Below, piece after piece: positions 1 to 13,200 of a DNA stretch of 64,000 nucleotides. The notes beneath the pieces were generated by a model. It searched no databases and was not told the DNA's origin. It saw nothing but the letters and a program-made list of their open reading frames with translations. The translations under genes were made by a program, and so were the position numbers. The DNA is taken from positions 5,229,001 through 5,293,000 of the forward strand of contig NC_037639.1 in the NCBI RefSeq assembly GCF_003254395.2, read 5' to 3'. Each line of letters begins with the position of its first letter. Position 1 is the stretch's first letter. Origin of the DNA: Apis mellifera. Taxonomy: Eukaryota > Arthropoda > Insecta > Hymenoptera > Apidae.

Positions 1-3000
1 ATTAAAACTTGCAGATAAAAAAAAATGGTAAAAAAAAAGTTTCTACTACACGAGAAAAGTGAGTTTTAATTAGAGTAGATACAGAAACGGTGATCTTAAT
101 GAATGTAGACGAAGATTTTATTGAATATCTTAATGTTTCAGGTAATTGTTTCTCTTTCTTTCTTTTCCCCATCAATTAGTCGGATCGATAAGTCTTTCAA
201 TAAATCGTTAAAAGAAGAAATTGAAAAAATCGTTTAGAAGATTATAAATGATAAAATGCAAAATTATTAATTATATAATAATGTAAAATTAATACTTAAA
301 ATCAAATGCAAAATTATATGCAAAATCTTTTAATCTTTGCAATTGAAATCAACTATCTTCTATCGAACAAATAAAGAAAATAAAAAGAATATAACATCCT
401 TTCATGAAAAGTTAAGTTAATAATTTTCAATAAAATAATTAATCTCTTTATTTATAGATTATAATAATTTTACTTTTTTACAGTTTACAATCAATCCTTG
501 CTTTCCACAATTTTTATAAATTTTCAAGTCTCGATCAGGGCGTTCCATTCTTATTAAAAAAACGAAATCCAAATCATCGTGCAATTCGGGGCGAGCAAAC
601 AATAACGGATTTCGAATTTTGGCGAGTCTATTAAATCGGAAGCTCCATTGTCGTTTCCTCGAAGGCGTCGTGGCTGAGGATCTTATGGAAATATTTTCTC
701 CACCCATCTCGTGAAGATCTTCTTTTTAACGGAGCGCTTCCGCACCCCCTTTAATCGTATTACCGAACGTACAGACATATTTCCATTCCTGGAGCCGCTC
801 AGTGCCAATTGGACCAGCCACGACTTTTCGAAATTTCTTTTTTCTCTCTCTCTCCCTCTGTCGAATTCGCCTTCCTTTCTTTCGTTTTCCCATTCGTCGT
901 CTTACCTCGACTTTAACTTCAGTATTTCGACGAAGAATGAGAGGATTATATTGGCAAGCCTTCCTCGTATTGGCTCTCGTGTTTTCTTAGAATTAAGAAT
1001 GGAATGTTTATGGTAATTGTTGAATATCGAATTGCGATGCATAAGTGAGGATTTTTCTCTTGTTGAGATGAATAAAAGAAGGGGAAAAATTAAGCGATGG
1101 AACGTCGAATTGCGATAATTCTTAATTGCGTTGAGTTTTCTTAATAAGGAAAAAGAAATTTAGAGAAAAAGTGGCAGAAAAAAGATAATAGAATTAAAAA
1201 TTATTTGAGAGAGAGAGAGAGAGAGAGAGACAAATTCGAAAGATATAATTTTCTATGTGAAAGTCTTTGTGGTATCGTTAAAAAGATTTCAAGAAAATTT
1301 AATTTTTCTAATGGAAACTACGTAACATAATTAAAAAATATAATTAGAAACTGGACATAAAAACTGCATGTGCTAAATACAAATTTTTTTGGTTATTCAA
1401 TTGGTAATTTATGAATTAAATTAATATTGCAGAAATATCAAATATTTAATTTCGTTTTTTTTTTTAGTACTTAAATATTTATACTTCGTTTCATTACGAA
1501 AATAATAAAGCTATTTTTTCTTCAAACATTTTTATTTTGTATAAATTGATTTTCATCATATTTAAAAATTATTATTAATAATAAATTATCTTTCACTCGA
1601 TATAATAAAAAAATTCAATCCCATTCTATAAGAAGATCCAGATTCATAAAATCAAAATCTTGTTCAAAACTAATAATTTCTCGTAGCACGTAGAATTGGT
1701 AAGAGGAAACGTCAAACTGAGCAACATTTCCTCTTTAACATGCGCGCATTGAGGGGTGGAACGAACCATGATTCAACCCGAGGCGTATCCAAAGCTAAAC
1801 AACCAGCCGGTGTTTCCTCGACATGTCGAGTTTCCTATAACACCACGGAATTATGAATCCAAATTCGTTGCGCAAACTCGGTTCGCGTCGAAACAATGCA
1901 ACTGTACACAAATCTGCCATTCACTGTCAAAGATCTTGATCCACGTGAAGATTTTACCGAATTATTACACAGTTGTTCCATTTTCTTGTTTCTTGTTTTC
2001 TCTATTTGTCAAAAATGTAAAACATTATTTGTGAAAGTTGTCAAAGACTTGATAGACAGATTGTTCTGTTATTTGGTTATCACATCTCTTTAAGAAATTG
2101 AAATATTTCATATAAGATTTTTAAAAAATTTTTATCAATGTTCTCTTAAAACCAATGAAAGTATTATTATTAAATTATCTATGAATCTGTTAAAAATTAT
2201 TAATAGTCAATTTTTAATAGATTCATGAATGAAATATACAAAAAAATTTTCAATAAGTTTCAACAAATAAAAATATCCATCACATAATTTACCTTAAAAC
2301 TCGATTAAACTCTATTAAAATTAGGAAAAAATTAAACCGCTATAACTCGGAAGATAATGACTTTAGGTCAATGAATAAGAGATCATTAGAAGCGTGGAAT
2401 CTTGCCTTTTAAAACGCTTTTTCATTTATCCCGATACGACTTCCGGTTCCCGAGATATCGTCATGTAAAGAGAAAGGTAATTTTTTAATCGTTTACTATC
2501 TGCATCCTTGTCTCTTGTACTCGGACCTCTCGCTCGCTCCTCGTCTCACTGACCAACTCAAACTTCAGACAAGTGGCAGACGCAATTCCTAGAAAAACGT
2601 AGTAAGCATTTCCAGGAAATTATGTAGGTCACGGTTTCATTCATAATCCTTGCACTGTCTTAAATGCTATAGACATTTTGACTCTTTATATCTCGGCAAT
2701 CGTTTGAGATATCTGGATAAAATAAAAAAGGATTTCAATAGCACAGTTTTCTCTATTTTTCCAATAAGTTTCAATGACAAAATTTTCAATTTTTTTTCAC
2801 GTTTCTTTACGTGAAAATTCAAAGATTTATTTCATTAAATATGATAGTTTCTCATTTTTATATAATATTGTTATATTGTTAACAAAATTGAATATAACAT
2901 TACTTTCAATCATCTTTCTTATTAAGTTGCAATGCACTAACCAAATTATCATTGCAGCGAATCTTGAAGCCGAAAAGCATACGATCAGGAACGATCGACG

Positions 3001-3950
3001 AAAATTACAAAACGAAGTAATCGTTAAGGGCTATTACGGGGGATAAAGCGACTCTCGTAGATGGCGCGCGTATCGAAACGTGCACGAGGAATGGCGCAAT
3101 TATAAGAATTGCCGGTACAAAGAGCAATTCAGACGAGGGCAAAGACGAATAAAATTTCTTCTCTCGCGACGCGAAAAGAAGAAAGGCCGTAAGTTAACGC
3201 ACGAACGAACGGCTGCGAAATGGGAGTCAAACGATCGTTTGAACTTCGTACGAAACAACAATTATGGGACAGTCAACGTTGTACATTCTCCGTCTAGATA
3301 TTTCGTTGTTATTCAACATTTTCTCGTTAATTTTTAGTAAATTTTATTATTTATAGATACGTCGCGACTAGTATTGCTCTAATATTATCTACGACATTGT
3401 TCTTGGCATTGTTCAATTGAAAAATGTATTCTTATTGAAGCAACGAGCGAATTTTTGTTGACTAATTATCGTCACGATGAGAAAGTAAAAATCAGCAATC
3501 AGTTTATTAATTAATTACGTTATATTAATGGAATCTTGCATTGCATCAACAGAATACTTAATTTTATTTTACTGTATTACAAAATAGTTACAAATATAAA
3601 ATAAATTTACAAATGTATAATACGAAAAAATCGTAAGTATAATAGAATTTCTTTATTTTTTATTTTTAATTTATTGGAAATATATTCGAAGAGAAAATAA
3701 AATGAATAAGGAAGAAGAATGAAGGATAGAAGTATTTCAATTTTTTGTTTTGATAATTGAACACTATTTTTTGAACGAAATATATATTTCTCATTTTCTT
3801 TTCATTTTTAGTTACAAAATCTTTGATGTGATGTAACAAATTTTCTTCAAAGAAAGTTTCCTACAGTTTATTTGATATTCGAACTTCGGAGTGCATACGT
3901 GACGTTAAGTAATCAGAACGTGTATCTTTTAATAGGATATTTTTTAAATT
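1..3950. other. AT-rich stretch with no recognised gene
   Basis: I see no convincing gene in this stretch. Open frames are short, low-complexity and lack recognisable motifs. GC-richer patches occur near 560-970, 1740-1930 and 2950-3260, but none has a protein-like frame flanked by good splice sites. A dispersed-repeat-like segment at about 2330-2730 is described under findings. The rest is AT-rich with homopolymer runs, consistent with intron or intergenic DNA of an insect. Confidence 0.5.
1207..1230. repeat. (GA)12 microsatellite
   Basis: Twelve uninterrupted GA dinucleotides. It is a simple-sequence repeat with no further context. Confidence 0.95.
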
Positions 3951-4008
3951 CGAAACAAACAATTATATTTTTGAAAGAGAACGAAATTCCAGAAGATATA
4001 AAAAGGTA

Positions 4009-4312
4009 AGCATTTCAAAATAGAAAACAGAGCACATAATTAAAATAAGATGAAATAATGAAAAAAATAGGAAATAATATTTCCTATCAACATGTCAGAG
4101 TAAAAAAGTAAGTATATAAAACAGGTAAGCAAATAAATTTTTTTTTGCAGTTACAAAAGATACATAAAGATACAAAAAGGTAAATGTATAGAAGGTAAGC
4201 ATAAAATATAATAGTTAGTTATTATAATTAAAATTAAGTAAAATAATGAAAAAATGGAAAATAATATTTTCTACCAATGTATCAACTCAAATATCAAGTA
4301 AGTATTAATTTA
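4009..4312 (+). repeat. Imperfect direct duplication with repeated splice-donor-like motifs
   Basis: Two blocks of about 100 bp, roughly 4009-4112 and 4205-4310, are recognisably the same sequence. Both run through taaaataag/taaaattaag, atgaaaaa, ggaaaataatatt or a close variant, and tcctaccaatgt-like text, then end in AAGTAAGTAT. The repeat period is about 195 bp. The AGGTAAGC motif occurs near 4004, 4122 and 4193, and AAGTAAGTAT near 4106 and 4302. This is a diverged tandem duplication. Whether the donor motifs are used as splice sites is unknown. Confidence 0.6.
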
Positions 4313-4333
4313 AAAAATTTTCATGTGTTACTA

Positions 4334-4392
4334 TTCTCCTAATAAAAAATCATAAATCAAGAAAAAAATTTTTATAGACTTTATTAGGAGAA
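4334..4392. repeat. 13-bp perfect inverted repeat (short hairpin)
   Basis: The left arm TTCTCCTAATAAA (4334-4346) is the exact reverse complement of the right arm TTTATTAGGAGAA (4380-4392), with a 33-bp AT-rich spacer. The right arm continues into a 14-mer, TATTAGGAGAACAT (4382-4395), that is also present in every intact unit of the satellite starting 1.3 kb downstream. It could be a tiny MITE-like remnant, a hairpin, or the source of part of the satellite. Confidence 0.6.
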
Positions 4393-4544
4393 CATAAATA
4401 AAAGGAGTTTTTATAAAAGTGAATGTTGTTTTTTTAAATGGAACTATACATTTTTAAGACAAGATTGTCCATGCGGATACTGCTTGAAAAAATTTCCATA
4501 TACTTGGTGGCAATCATTTGACTTTGTTGAATGTATACAATTAA

Positions 4545-4703
4545 CGGCAGCAAAGTGATTTCAATACTCATTCTTATGAGAATCTCATTCAATATCGATT
4601 GATGAAAAGAGCTAGAGATGTCAGAGAACAATTAGTGGTCTCGTGCAACGAGACGAGATGGAACTCGGTATCAGGAATTACGGAAACAGTGAATATCCGA
4701 AAG
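4545..4703 (+). pseudogene. Exon-like fragment resembling a hAT transposase-derived gene
   Basis: An open frame of 53 codons runs from just after an in-frame TAA to a consensus splice donor (AAAG then GTGAGT at 4704). Residues 28-41 read REQLVVSCNETRWN and the next is S. This resembles the E/TRWNS segment of hAT-family transposases and the domesticated BED-finger proteins derived from them. No BED finger, DDE residues or start codon are present, and the preceding frame is closed by stops. The next downstream exon-like segment is not obviously in the same phase. I read it as a decayed or partial element. It could also be one small exon of an intact gene whose other exons I cannot define. Confidence 0.35.
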
Positions 4704-4941
4704 GTGAGTACAATAATAAATATCACCATCTTTTTTAAAAATTAATTTGCTTTAATTTTTAAGAATAATATAAAAAAAAATAAAATAAAAGAAACGAACT
4801 TAAAGAATTGAATTGATTGAATTTCAGACTATAATATCAGGATATTTCTATCCTATAGCACAATTATAAAAAGGGGGACAATACAAAAGTGTAAAACAAT
4901 CAGACAGATTCAGTTCATCCTAATACTTTATTATTTTAAGA

Positions 4942-5262
4942 GCTGCCACGTTGGTTCCCCTGGATTATGAACTGGTTTTTACTACAAAAGAATTTATACG
5001 ACAGGTGAGTTATTGTAAAATATTTAATAATAATAATAGTATTACAAAATTATTTTCTTTGCAAATAAATTTTTTTAACTAGTTTAAGATAATTATAGTT
5101 TATAAATAATTTTATAATTTATCTAATGTAATATTTAATATAATTTTATAGGTAACAGAAATCGAGAGTAAATGGCCATTAGAGATAGCTCTCCAACATT
5201 ACAAAGCAAAAAAATTGGAGGATTCTACAAATAAAAAAATGCCAAAAATCGCAGGAAGATAG
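4942..5262 (+). pseudogene. Two short spliced exon-like segments, unknown C-terminus
   Basis: Segment 4942-5004 encodes 21 residues starting AATLVPLDYELVFTTKE and ends exactly at a GTGAGT donor (5005). After a 147-bp AT-rich interval ending in TATAG, segment 5152-5262 continues in the same phase for 36 residues (VTEIESKWPLEIALQHY, then a Lys-rich tail) and stops at TAG 5260-5262. The phase match and good splice signals suggest a real or formerly real 3' end of a gene. The 5' boundary of the first segment is uncertain: the nearest AG (4940) leaves an unmatched base before GCT. AATAAA motifs follow at about 5319 and 5493-5503. I do not recognise the protein. It may belong with the hAT-like fragment just upstream. 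Confidence 0.35.
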
Positions 5263-5720
5263 CGTCCCGCTGGAACTAATTAATAACTCAAGTAATTAAA
5301 TGTATCTAGTTTATATAAAAATAAATTGTACAAATAATCATGATTTTTGTAACAGTAGTTTTTAAGATGTATAAAATAAGATAAGATATTTGTATTTTAT
5401 AATAATGTACATAACATAATATATACATATATATGTAACCAATTAGTTAAGGATTAAATTATGTATTTTTTTCTTGTAAATATATTTTATTTTAATAAAA
5501 ATATGAATGAAAAAAAGAACAGTATTCTCATTTCATTTCCTAAACCTAATTCCTTATTCCCTTAAATTTAAATTATGCGTATTTAAATAAAATTAAATAA
5601 ATTATTAAATAAACTATTTGAAAATATTTAAAAACTTGGAAATTTGGCAAAAAAAGAGGTAAATGAATTTTCAAAAATTTCAAGAATTCTGGGCTTTCGG
5701 AAGTTAAAATTCAGGTTTGT
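5263..5720. other. AT-rich spacer between the exon fragments and the satellite
   Basis: This stretch holds candidate poly(A) signals for the plus-strand fragment ending at 5262, a short AT-alternating tract near 5420-5435, and otherwise featureless AT-rich sequence up to the first satellite unit. No gene is seen. Confidence 0.5.
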
Positions 5721-6834
5721 ATAAAAATTATATGCTCTATCGACTGATGCTATAAAAAACACATGTTATCAGTAAAAAAAACAAATTTGTGCTAAAAAAG
5801 CTCCTTATTGGTGAACCTACTAAAAAACTGAGAGCGCCATAATATAGCCCTTTGGAAACCAATCAACTTTTATTTGAAACATTTTTTAATATTCTGAATA
5901 ATAAGCGAGATATTAAAGAAAAAGTATAAACGTCGAAATTTCGGCGACCGAAGAAAAATTTTTGTCCAAAAAGTCGATTTTGTATTAGGAGAACATGATA
6001 TGACAGGAGGTCGACCTCCTACAAATTTTTAATTTTTGCTATATCTTTTAAACTATTGGTTTTTCGGTATAAGTGTGTTAATACTTTTTTATGGGAAATT
6101 TTATGCTCTATCGACTGGTGCTATAAAAAACACATGTTATCAGTAAAAAAAACAAATTTGTGCTAAAAAAGCTCCTTATTGGTGAACCTACTAAAAAACT
6201 GAGAGCGCCGTAATATAGCCCTTTGGAAACCAATCAACTTTTATTTGAAACATTTTTTAATATTCTGAATAATAAGCGAGATATTAAAGAAAAAGTATAA
6301 ACGTCGAAATTTCGGCGACCGAAGAAAAATTTTTGTCCAAAAAGTCGATTTTGTATTAGGAGAACATGATATGACAGGAGGTCGACCTCCTACAAATTTT
6401 TAATTTTTGCTATATCTTTTAAACTATTGGTTTTTCGGTATAAGTGTGTTAATACTTTTTTATGGGAAATTTTATGCTCTATCGACTGGTGCTATAAAAA
6501 ACACATGTTATCAGTAAAAAAAACAAATTTGTGCTAAAAAAGCTCCTTATTGGTGAACCTACTAAAAAACTGAGAGCGCCATAATATAGCCCTTTGGAAA
6601 CCAATCAACTTTTATTTGAAACATTTTTTAATATTCTGAATAATAAGCGAGATATTAAAGAAAAAGTATAACGTCGAAATTTCGGCGACCGAAGAAAAAT
6701 TTTTGTCCAAAAAGTCGATTTTGTATTAGGAGAACATGATATGACAGGAGGTCGACCTCCTACAAATTTTTAATTTTTGCTATATCTTTTAAACTATGGT
6801 TTTTCGGTATAAGTGTGTTAATACTTTTTTATGG
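5721..6834 (+). repeat. Satellite edge block A (left), three units
   Basis: These three units share diagnostic bases: ATCGACTGG or ATCGACTGATG at the start, ACAAATTTGTGCT, TTGGTGAACC, CTGAGAGCGCC, CCCTTTGGAAACCAATC, AAGCGAGATATTAAAG, TTTCGGCGACCG, TTTTTGTCCAAAAAGTCG and CTCCTACAAATTTTT. The second and third are nearly identical. The very first differs at its 5' edge (GACTGATG), marking the array boundary near 5721. The same variant returns at the opposite end of the array. Confidence 0.85.
6005..6020. repeat. 16-bp perfect palindrome of the satellite (first copy)
   Basis: AGGAGGTCGACCTCCT is its own reverse complement and has GTCGAC at its centre. It recurs once per unit, about every 366 bp. 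Of the 50 copies I located, the one near 23558-23573 has a change (GACCTTCT). The others kept the palindrome although adjacent sequence varies. Such a conserved dyad could be a protein-binding site or a structural element. That is inference. Confidence 0.9.
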
Positions 6835-7200
6835 GAAATTTTATGCTCTATCGACTGGTGCTATAAAAAACACATGTTATCAGTAAAAAAAAAAGTTGTG
6901 CTAAAAAGCTCTTATTGGTCAACCTACTAAAAAAATGAGAGCGCCATAATATAGCCCTTTCGAAACCATTCAACTTTTATTTGAAACATTTTTTAATATT
7001 CTGAATAATAAAGGAGATATTTAAAAAAAGTATAACGTCGAAATTCCGGCGATCGAAGAAAAATTTTTGGCCAAAAAGTCGATTTTGTATTAGGAGAACA
7101 TGATATGACAGGAGGTCGACCTCCTAAAAATTTTTAATTTTTGCTATATCTTTTAAACTAATGGTTTTTCGGTATAAGTGTGTTAATACTTTTTTATGGG
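6835..7200 (+). repeat. Chimeric satellite unit joining block A to the core (left)
   Basis: This unit keeps block A bases at the start (ATCGACTGG, GCGCCATAATATA, CCAAAAAGTCG) but has core-type GGTCAACC, AAAATGAGAG, CCCTTTCGAAACC and CCGGCGATCG. It is 364 bp by landmark spacing. It resembles the transition unit near the right end of the array, which also keeps GCGCCGTAATATA with CTTTCGAAACC. Confidence 0.75.
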
Positions 7201-10200
7201 AAATTTTACGCTCTATCGATTGGTGCTATAAAAAACACATGTTATCAGTGAAAAAAATAAAGTTGTGCTTAAAAAGCTCTTTATTGGTCAAGCTACTAAA
7301 AAAATGATAGCGCCAGGATATAGCCCTTTCGAAACCATTCAACTTTTATTTGAAACATTTTTTAATATTCTGAATAATAAAGGAGATATTTAACAAAAAG
7401 TTAATGTCGAAATTCCCGCGATCGAAGAAAAATTTTTGGCCAAAAAGTCGATTTTGTATTAGGAGAACATGATATGACAGGAGGTCGACCTCCTAAAAAT
7501 TTTAATTTTTGCTATATCTTTTAAACTAATGGTTTTTCGGTATAAGTGTGTTAATACTTTTTTATGGAAATTTTACGCTCTATCGATTGGTGCTATAAAA
7601 AACACATGTTATCAGTGAAAAAAATAAAGTTGTGCTTAAAAAGCTCTTTATTGGTCAACCTACTAAAAAATGAAGCGCCAGGATATAGCCCTTTCGAAAC
7701 CATTCAACTTTTATTTGAAACATTTTTTAATATTCTGAATAATAAACGAGATATTTAACAAAAAGTATAACGTCGAAATTCCGCGATCGAAGAAAAATTT
7801 TTGGCCAAAAAGTCGATTTTGTATTAGGAGAACATGATATGACAGGAGGTCGACCTCCTAAAAATTTTAATTTTTGCTATATCTTTAAACTAATGGTTTT
7901 TCGGTATAAGTGTGTTAATACTTTTTTATGGGAAATTTTACGCTCTATCGATTGGTGCTATAAAAAACACATGTTATCAGTGAAAAAAATAAAGTTGTGC
8001 TTAAAAAGCTCTTTATTGGTCAACCTACTAAAAAATGAGAGCGCCAGGATATAGCCCTTTCGAAACCATTCAACTTTTATTTGAAACATTTTTTAATATT
8101 CTGAATAATAAACGAGATATTTAACAAAAAGTATAACGTCGAAATTCCCGCGATCGAAGAAAAATTTTTGGCCAAAAATCGATTTTGTATTAGGAGAACA
8201 TGATATGACAGGAGGTCGACCTCCTAAAAATTTTAATTTTTGCTATATCTTTTAAACTAATGGTTTTTCGGTATAAGTGTGTTAATACTTTTTTATGGGA
8301 AATTTTACGCTCTATCGATTGGTGCTATAAAAAACACATGTTATCAGTGAAAAAAATAAAGTTGTGCTTAAAAAGCTCTTTATTGGTCAACCTACTAAAA
8401 AAATGAGAGCGCCAGAATATAGCCCTTTCGAAACCATTCAACTTTTATTTGAAACATTTTTTAATATTCTGAATAATAAACGAGATATTTAACAAAAAGT
8501 ATAACGTCGAAATTCCGCGATCGAAGAAAAATTTTTGGCCAAAAACTCGATTTTGTATTAGGAGAACATGATATGACAGGAGGTCGACCTCCTAAAAATT
8601 TTAATTTTTGCTATATCTTTTAAACTAATGGTTTTTCGGTATAAGTGTGTTAATACTTTTTTATGGGAAATTTTACGCTCTATCGATTGGTGCTATAAAA
8701 AACACATGTTATCAGTGAAAAAAATAAAGTTGTGCTTAAAAAGCTCTTTATTGGTCAACCTACTAAAAAATGAGAGCGCCAGAATATAGCCCTTTCGAAA
8801 CCATTCAACTTTTATTTGAAACATTTTTTAATATTCTGAATAATAAACGAGATATTTAACAAAAAGTATAACGTCGAAATTCCGCGATCGAAGAAAAATT
8901 TTTGGCCAAAAACTCGATTTTGTATTAGGAGAACATGATATGACAGGAGGTCGACCTCCTAAAAATTTTAATTTTTGCTATATCTTTTAAACTAATGGTT
9001 TTTCGTATAAGTGTGTTAATACTTTTTTATGGAAATTTTACGCTCTATCGATTGGTGCTATAAAAAACACATGTTATCAGTGAAAAAAATAAAGTTGTGC
9101 TTAAAAAGCTCTTTATTGGTCAACCTACTAAAAAATGAGAGCGCCAGAATATAGCCCTTTCGAAACCATTCAACTTTTATTTGAAACATTTTTTAATATT
9201 CTGAATAATAAACGAGATATTTAACAAAAAGTATAACGTCGAAATTCCCGCGATCGAAGAAAAATTTTTGGCCAAAAATCGATTTTGTATTAGGAGAACA
9301 TGATATGACAGGAGGTCGACCTCCTAAAAATTTTAATTTTTGCTATATCTTTTAAACTAATGGTTTTTCGTATAAGTGTGTTAATACTTTTTTATGGAAA
9401 TTTTACGCTCTATCGATTGGTGCTATAAAAAACACATGTTATCAGTGAAAAAAATAAAGTTGTGCTTAAAAAGCTCTTTATTGGTCAACCTACTAAAAAA
9501 TGAGAGCGCCAGAATATAGCCCTTTCGAAACCATTCAACTTTTATTTGAAACATTTTTTAATATTCTGAATAATAAACGAGATATTTAACAAAAAGTATA
9601 ACGTCGAAATTCCGGCGATCGAAGAAAAATTTTTGGCCAAAAATCGATTTTGTATTAGGAGAACATGATATGACAGGAGGTCGACCTCCTAAAAATTTTA
9701 ATTTTTGCTATATCTTTTAAACTAATGGTTTTTCGTATAAGTGTGTTAATACTTTTTTATGGAAATTTTACGCTCTATCGATTGGTGCTATAAAAAACAC
9801 ATGTTATCAGTGAAAAAAATAAAGTTGTGCTTAAAAAGCTCTTTATTGGTCAACCTACTAAAAAATGAGAGCGCCAGAATATAGCCCTTTCGAAACCATT
9901 CAACTTTTATTTGAAACATTTTTTAATATTCTGAATAATAAACGAGATATTTAACAAAAAGTATAACGTCGAAATTCCGGCGATCGAAGAAAAATTTTTG
10001 GCCAAAAACTCGATTTTGTATTAGGAGAACATGATATGACAGGAGGTCGACCTCCTAAAAATTTTAATTTTTGCTATATCTTTTAAACTAATGGTTTTTC
10101 GTATAAGTGTGTTAATACTTTTTTATGGAAATTTTACGCTCTATCGATTGGTGCTATAAAAAACACATGTTATCAGTGAAAAAAATAAAGTTGTGCTTAA

Positions 10201-13200
10201 AAGCTCTTTATTGGTCAACCTACTAAAAAATGAGAGCGCCAGAATATAGCCCTTTCGAAACCATTCAACTTTTATTTGAAACATTTTTTAATATTCTGAA
10301 TAATAAACGAGATATTTAACAAAAAGTATAACGTCGAAATTCCGCGATCGAAGAAAAATTTTTGGCCAAAAATCGATTTTGTATTAGGAGAACATGATAT
10401 GACAGGAGGTCGACCTCCTAAAAATTTTAATTTTTGCTATATCTTTTAAACTAATGGTTTTTCGTATAAGTGTGTTAATACTTTTTTATGGAAATTTTAC
10501 GCTCTATCGATTGGTGCTATAAAAAACACATGTTATCAGTGAAAAAAATAAAGTTGTGCTTAAAAAGCTCTTTATTGGTCAACCTACTAAAAAATGAGAG
10601 CGCCAGAATATAGCCCTTTCGAAACCATTCAACTTTTATTTGAAACATTTTTTAATATTCTGAATAATAAACGAGATATTTAACAAAAAGTATAACGTCG
10701 AAATTCCGGCGATCGAAGAAAAATTTTTGGCCAAAAACTCGATTTTGTATTAGGAGAACATGATATGACAGGAGGTCGACCTCCTAAAAATTTTAATTTT
10801 TGCTATATCTTTTAAACTAATGGTTTTTCGGTATAAGTGTGTTAATACTTTTTTATGGGAAATTTTACGCTCTATCGATTGGTGCTATAAAAAACACATG
10901 TTATCAGTGAAAAAAATAAAGTTGTGCTTAAAAAGCTCTTTATTGGTCAACCTACTAAAAAATGAGAGCGCCAGAATATAGCCCTTTCGAAACCATTCAA
11001 CTTTTATTTGAAACATTTTTTAATATTCTGAATAATAAACGAGATATTTAACAAAAAGTATAACGTCGAAATTCCCGCGATCGAAGAAAAATTTTTGGCC
11101 AAAAACTCGATTTTGTATTAGGAGAACATGATATGACAGGAGGTCGACCTCCTAAAAATTTTAATTTTTGCTATATCTTTTAAACTAATGGTTTTTCGTA
11201 TAAGTGTGTTAATACTTTTTTATGGAAATTTTACGCTCTATCGATTGGTGCTATAAAAAACACATGTTATCAGTGAAAAAAATAAAGTTGTGCTTAAAAA
11301 GCTCTTTATTGGTCAACCTACTAAAAAATGAGAGCGCCAGAATATAGCCCTTTCGAAACCATTCAACTTTTATTTGAAACATTTTTTAATATTCTGAATA
11401 ATAAACGAGATATTTAACAAAAAGTATAACGTCGAAATTCCGGCGATCGAAGAAAAATTTTTGGCCAAAAACTCGATTTTGTATTAGGAGAACATGATAT
11501 GACAGGAGGTCGACCTCCTAAAAATTTTAATTTTTGCTATATCTTTTAAACTAATGGTTTTTCGTATAAGTGTGTTAATACTTTTTTATGGAAATTTTAC
11601 GCTCTATCGATTGGTGCTATAAAAAACACATGTTATCAGTGAAAAAAATAAAGTTGTGCTTAAAAAGCTCTTTATTGGTCAACCTACTAAAAAATGAGAG
11701 CGCCAGATATAGCCCTTTCGAAACCATTCAACTTTTATTTGAAACATTTTTTAATATTCTGAATAATAAACGAGATATTTAACAAAAAGTATAACGTCGA
11801 AATTCCCGCGATCGAAGAAAAATTTTTGGCCAAAAACTCGATTTTGTATTAGGAGAACATGATATGACAGGAGGTCGACCTCCTAAAAATTTTAATTTTT
11901 GCTATATCTTTTAAACTATGGTTTTTCGTATAAGTGTGTTAATACTTTTTTATGGAAATTTTACGCTCTATCGATTGGTGCTATAAAAAACACATGTTAT
12001 CAGTGAAAAAAATAAAGTTGTGCTTAAAAGCTCTTTATTGGTCAACCTACTAAAAAAATGAGAGCGCCAGAATATAGCCCTTTCGAAACCATTCAACTTT
12101 TATTTGAAACATTTTTTAATATTCTGAATAATAAACGAGATATTTAACAAAAAGTATAACGTCGAAATTCCGCGATCGAAGAAAAATTTTTGGCCAAAAA
12201 CTCGATTTTGTATTAGGAGAACATGATATGACAGGAGGTCGACCTCCTAAAAATTTTAATTTTTGCTATATCTTTAAACTAATGGTTTTTCGTATAAGTG
12301 TGTTAATACTTTTTTATGGAAATTTTACGCTCTATCGATTGGTGCTATAAAAAACACATGTTATCAGTGAAAAAAATAAAGTTGTGCTTAAAAAGCTCTT
12401 TATTGGTCAACCTACTAAAAAATGAGAGCGCCAGAATATAGCCCTTTCGAAACCATTCAACTTTTATTTGAAACATTTTTTAATATTCTGAATAATAAAC
12501 GAGATATTTAACAAAAAGTATAACGTCGAAATTCCGGCGATCGAAGAAAAATTTTTGGCCAAAAACTCGATTTTGTATTAGGAGAACATGATATGACAGG
12601 AGGTCGACCTCCTAAAAATTTCTAATTTTTGCTATATCTTTAAACTAATGGTTTTTCGTATAAGTGTGTTAATACTTTTTTATGGAAATTTTACGCTCTA
12701 TCGATTGGTGCTATAAAAAACACATGTTATCAGTGAAAAAAATAAAGTTGTGCTTAAAAGCTCTTTATTGGTCAACCTACTAAAAAATGAGAGCGCCAGA
12801 ATATAGCCCTTTCGAAACCATTCAACTTTTATTTGAAACATTTTTTAATATTCTGAATAATAAACGAGATATTTAACAAAAAGTATAACGTCGAAATTCC
12901 GGCGATCGAAGAAAAATTTTTGGCCAAAAACTCGATTTTGTATTAGGAGAACATGATATGACAGGAGGTCGACCTCCTAAAAATTTTAATTTTTGCTATA
13001 TCTTTTAAACTAATGGTTTTTCGTATAAGTGTGTTAATACTTTTTTATGGAAATTTTACGCTCTATCGATTGGTGCTATAAAAAACACATGTTATCAGTG
13101 AAAAAAATAAAGTTGTGCTTAAAAGCTCTTTATTGGTCAACCTACTAAAAAATGAGAGCGCCAGAATATAGCCCTTTCGAAACCATTCAACTTTTATTTG

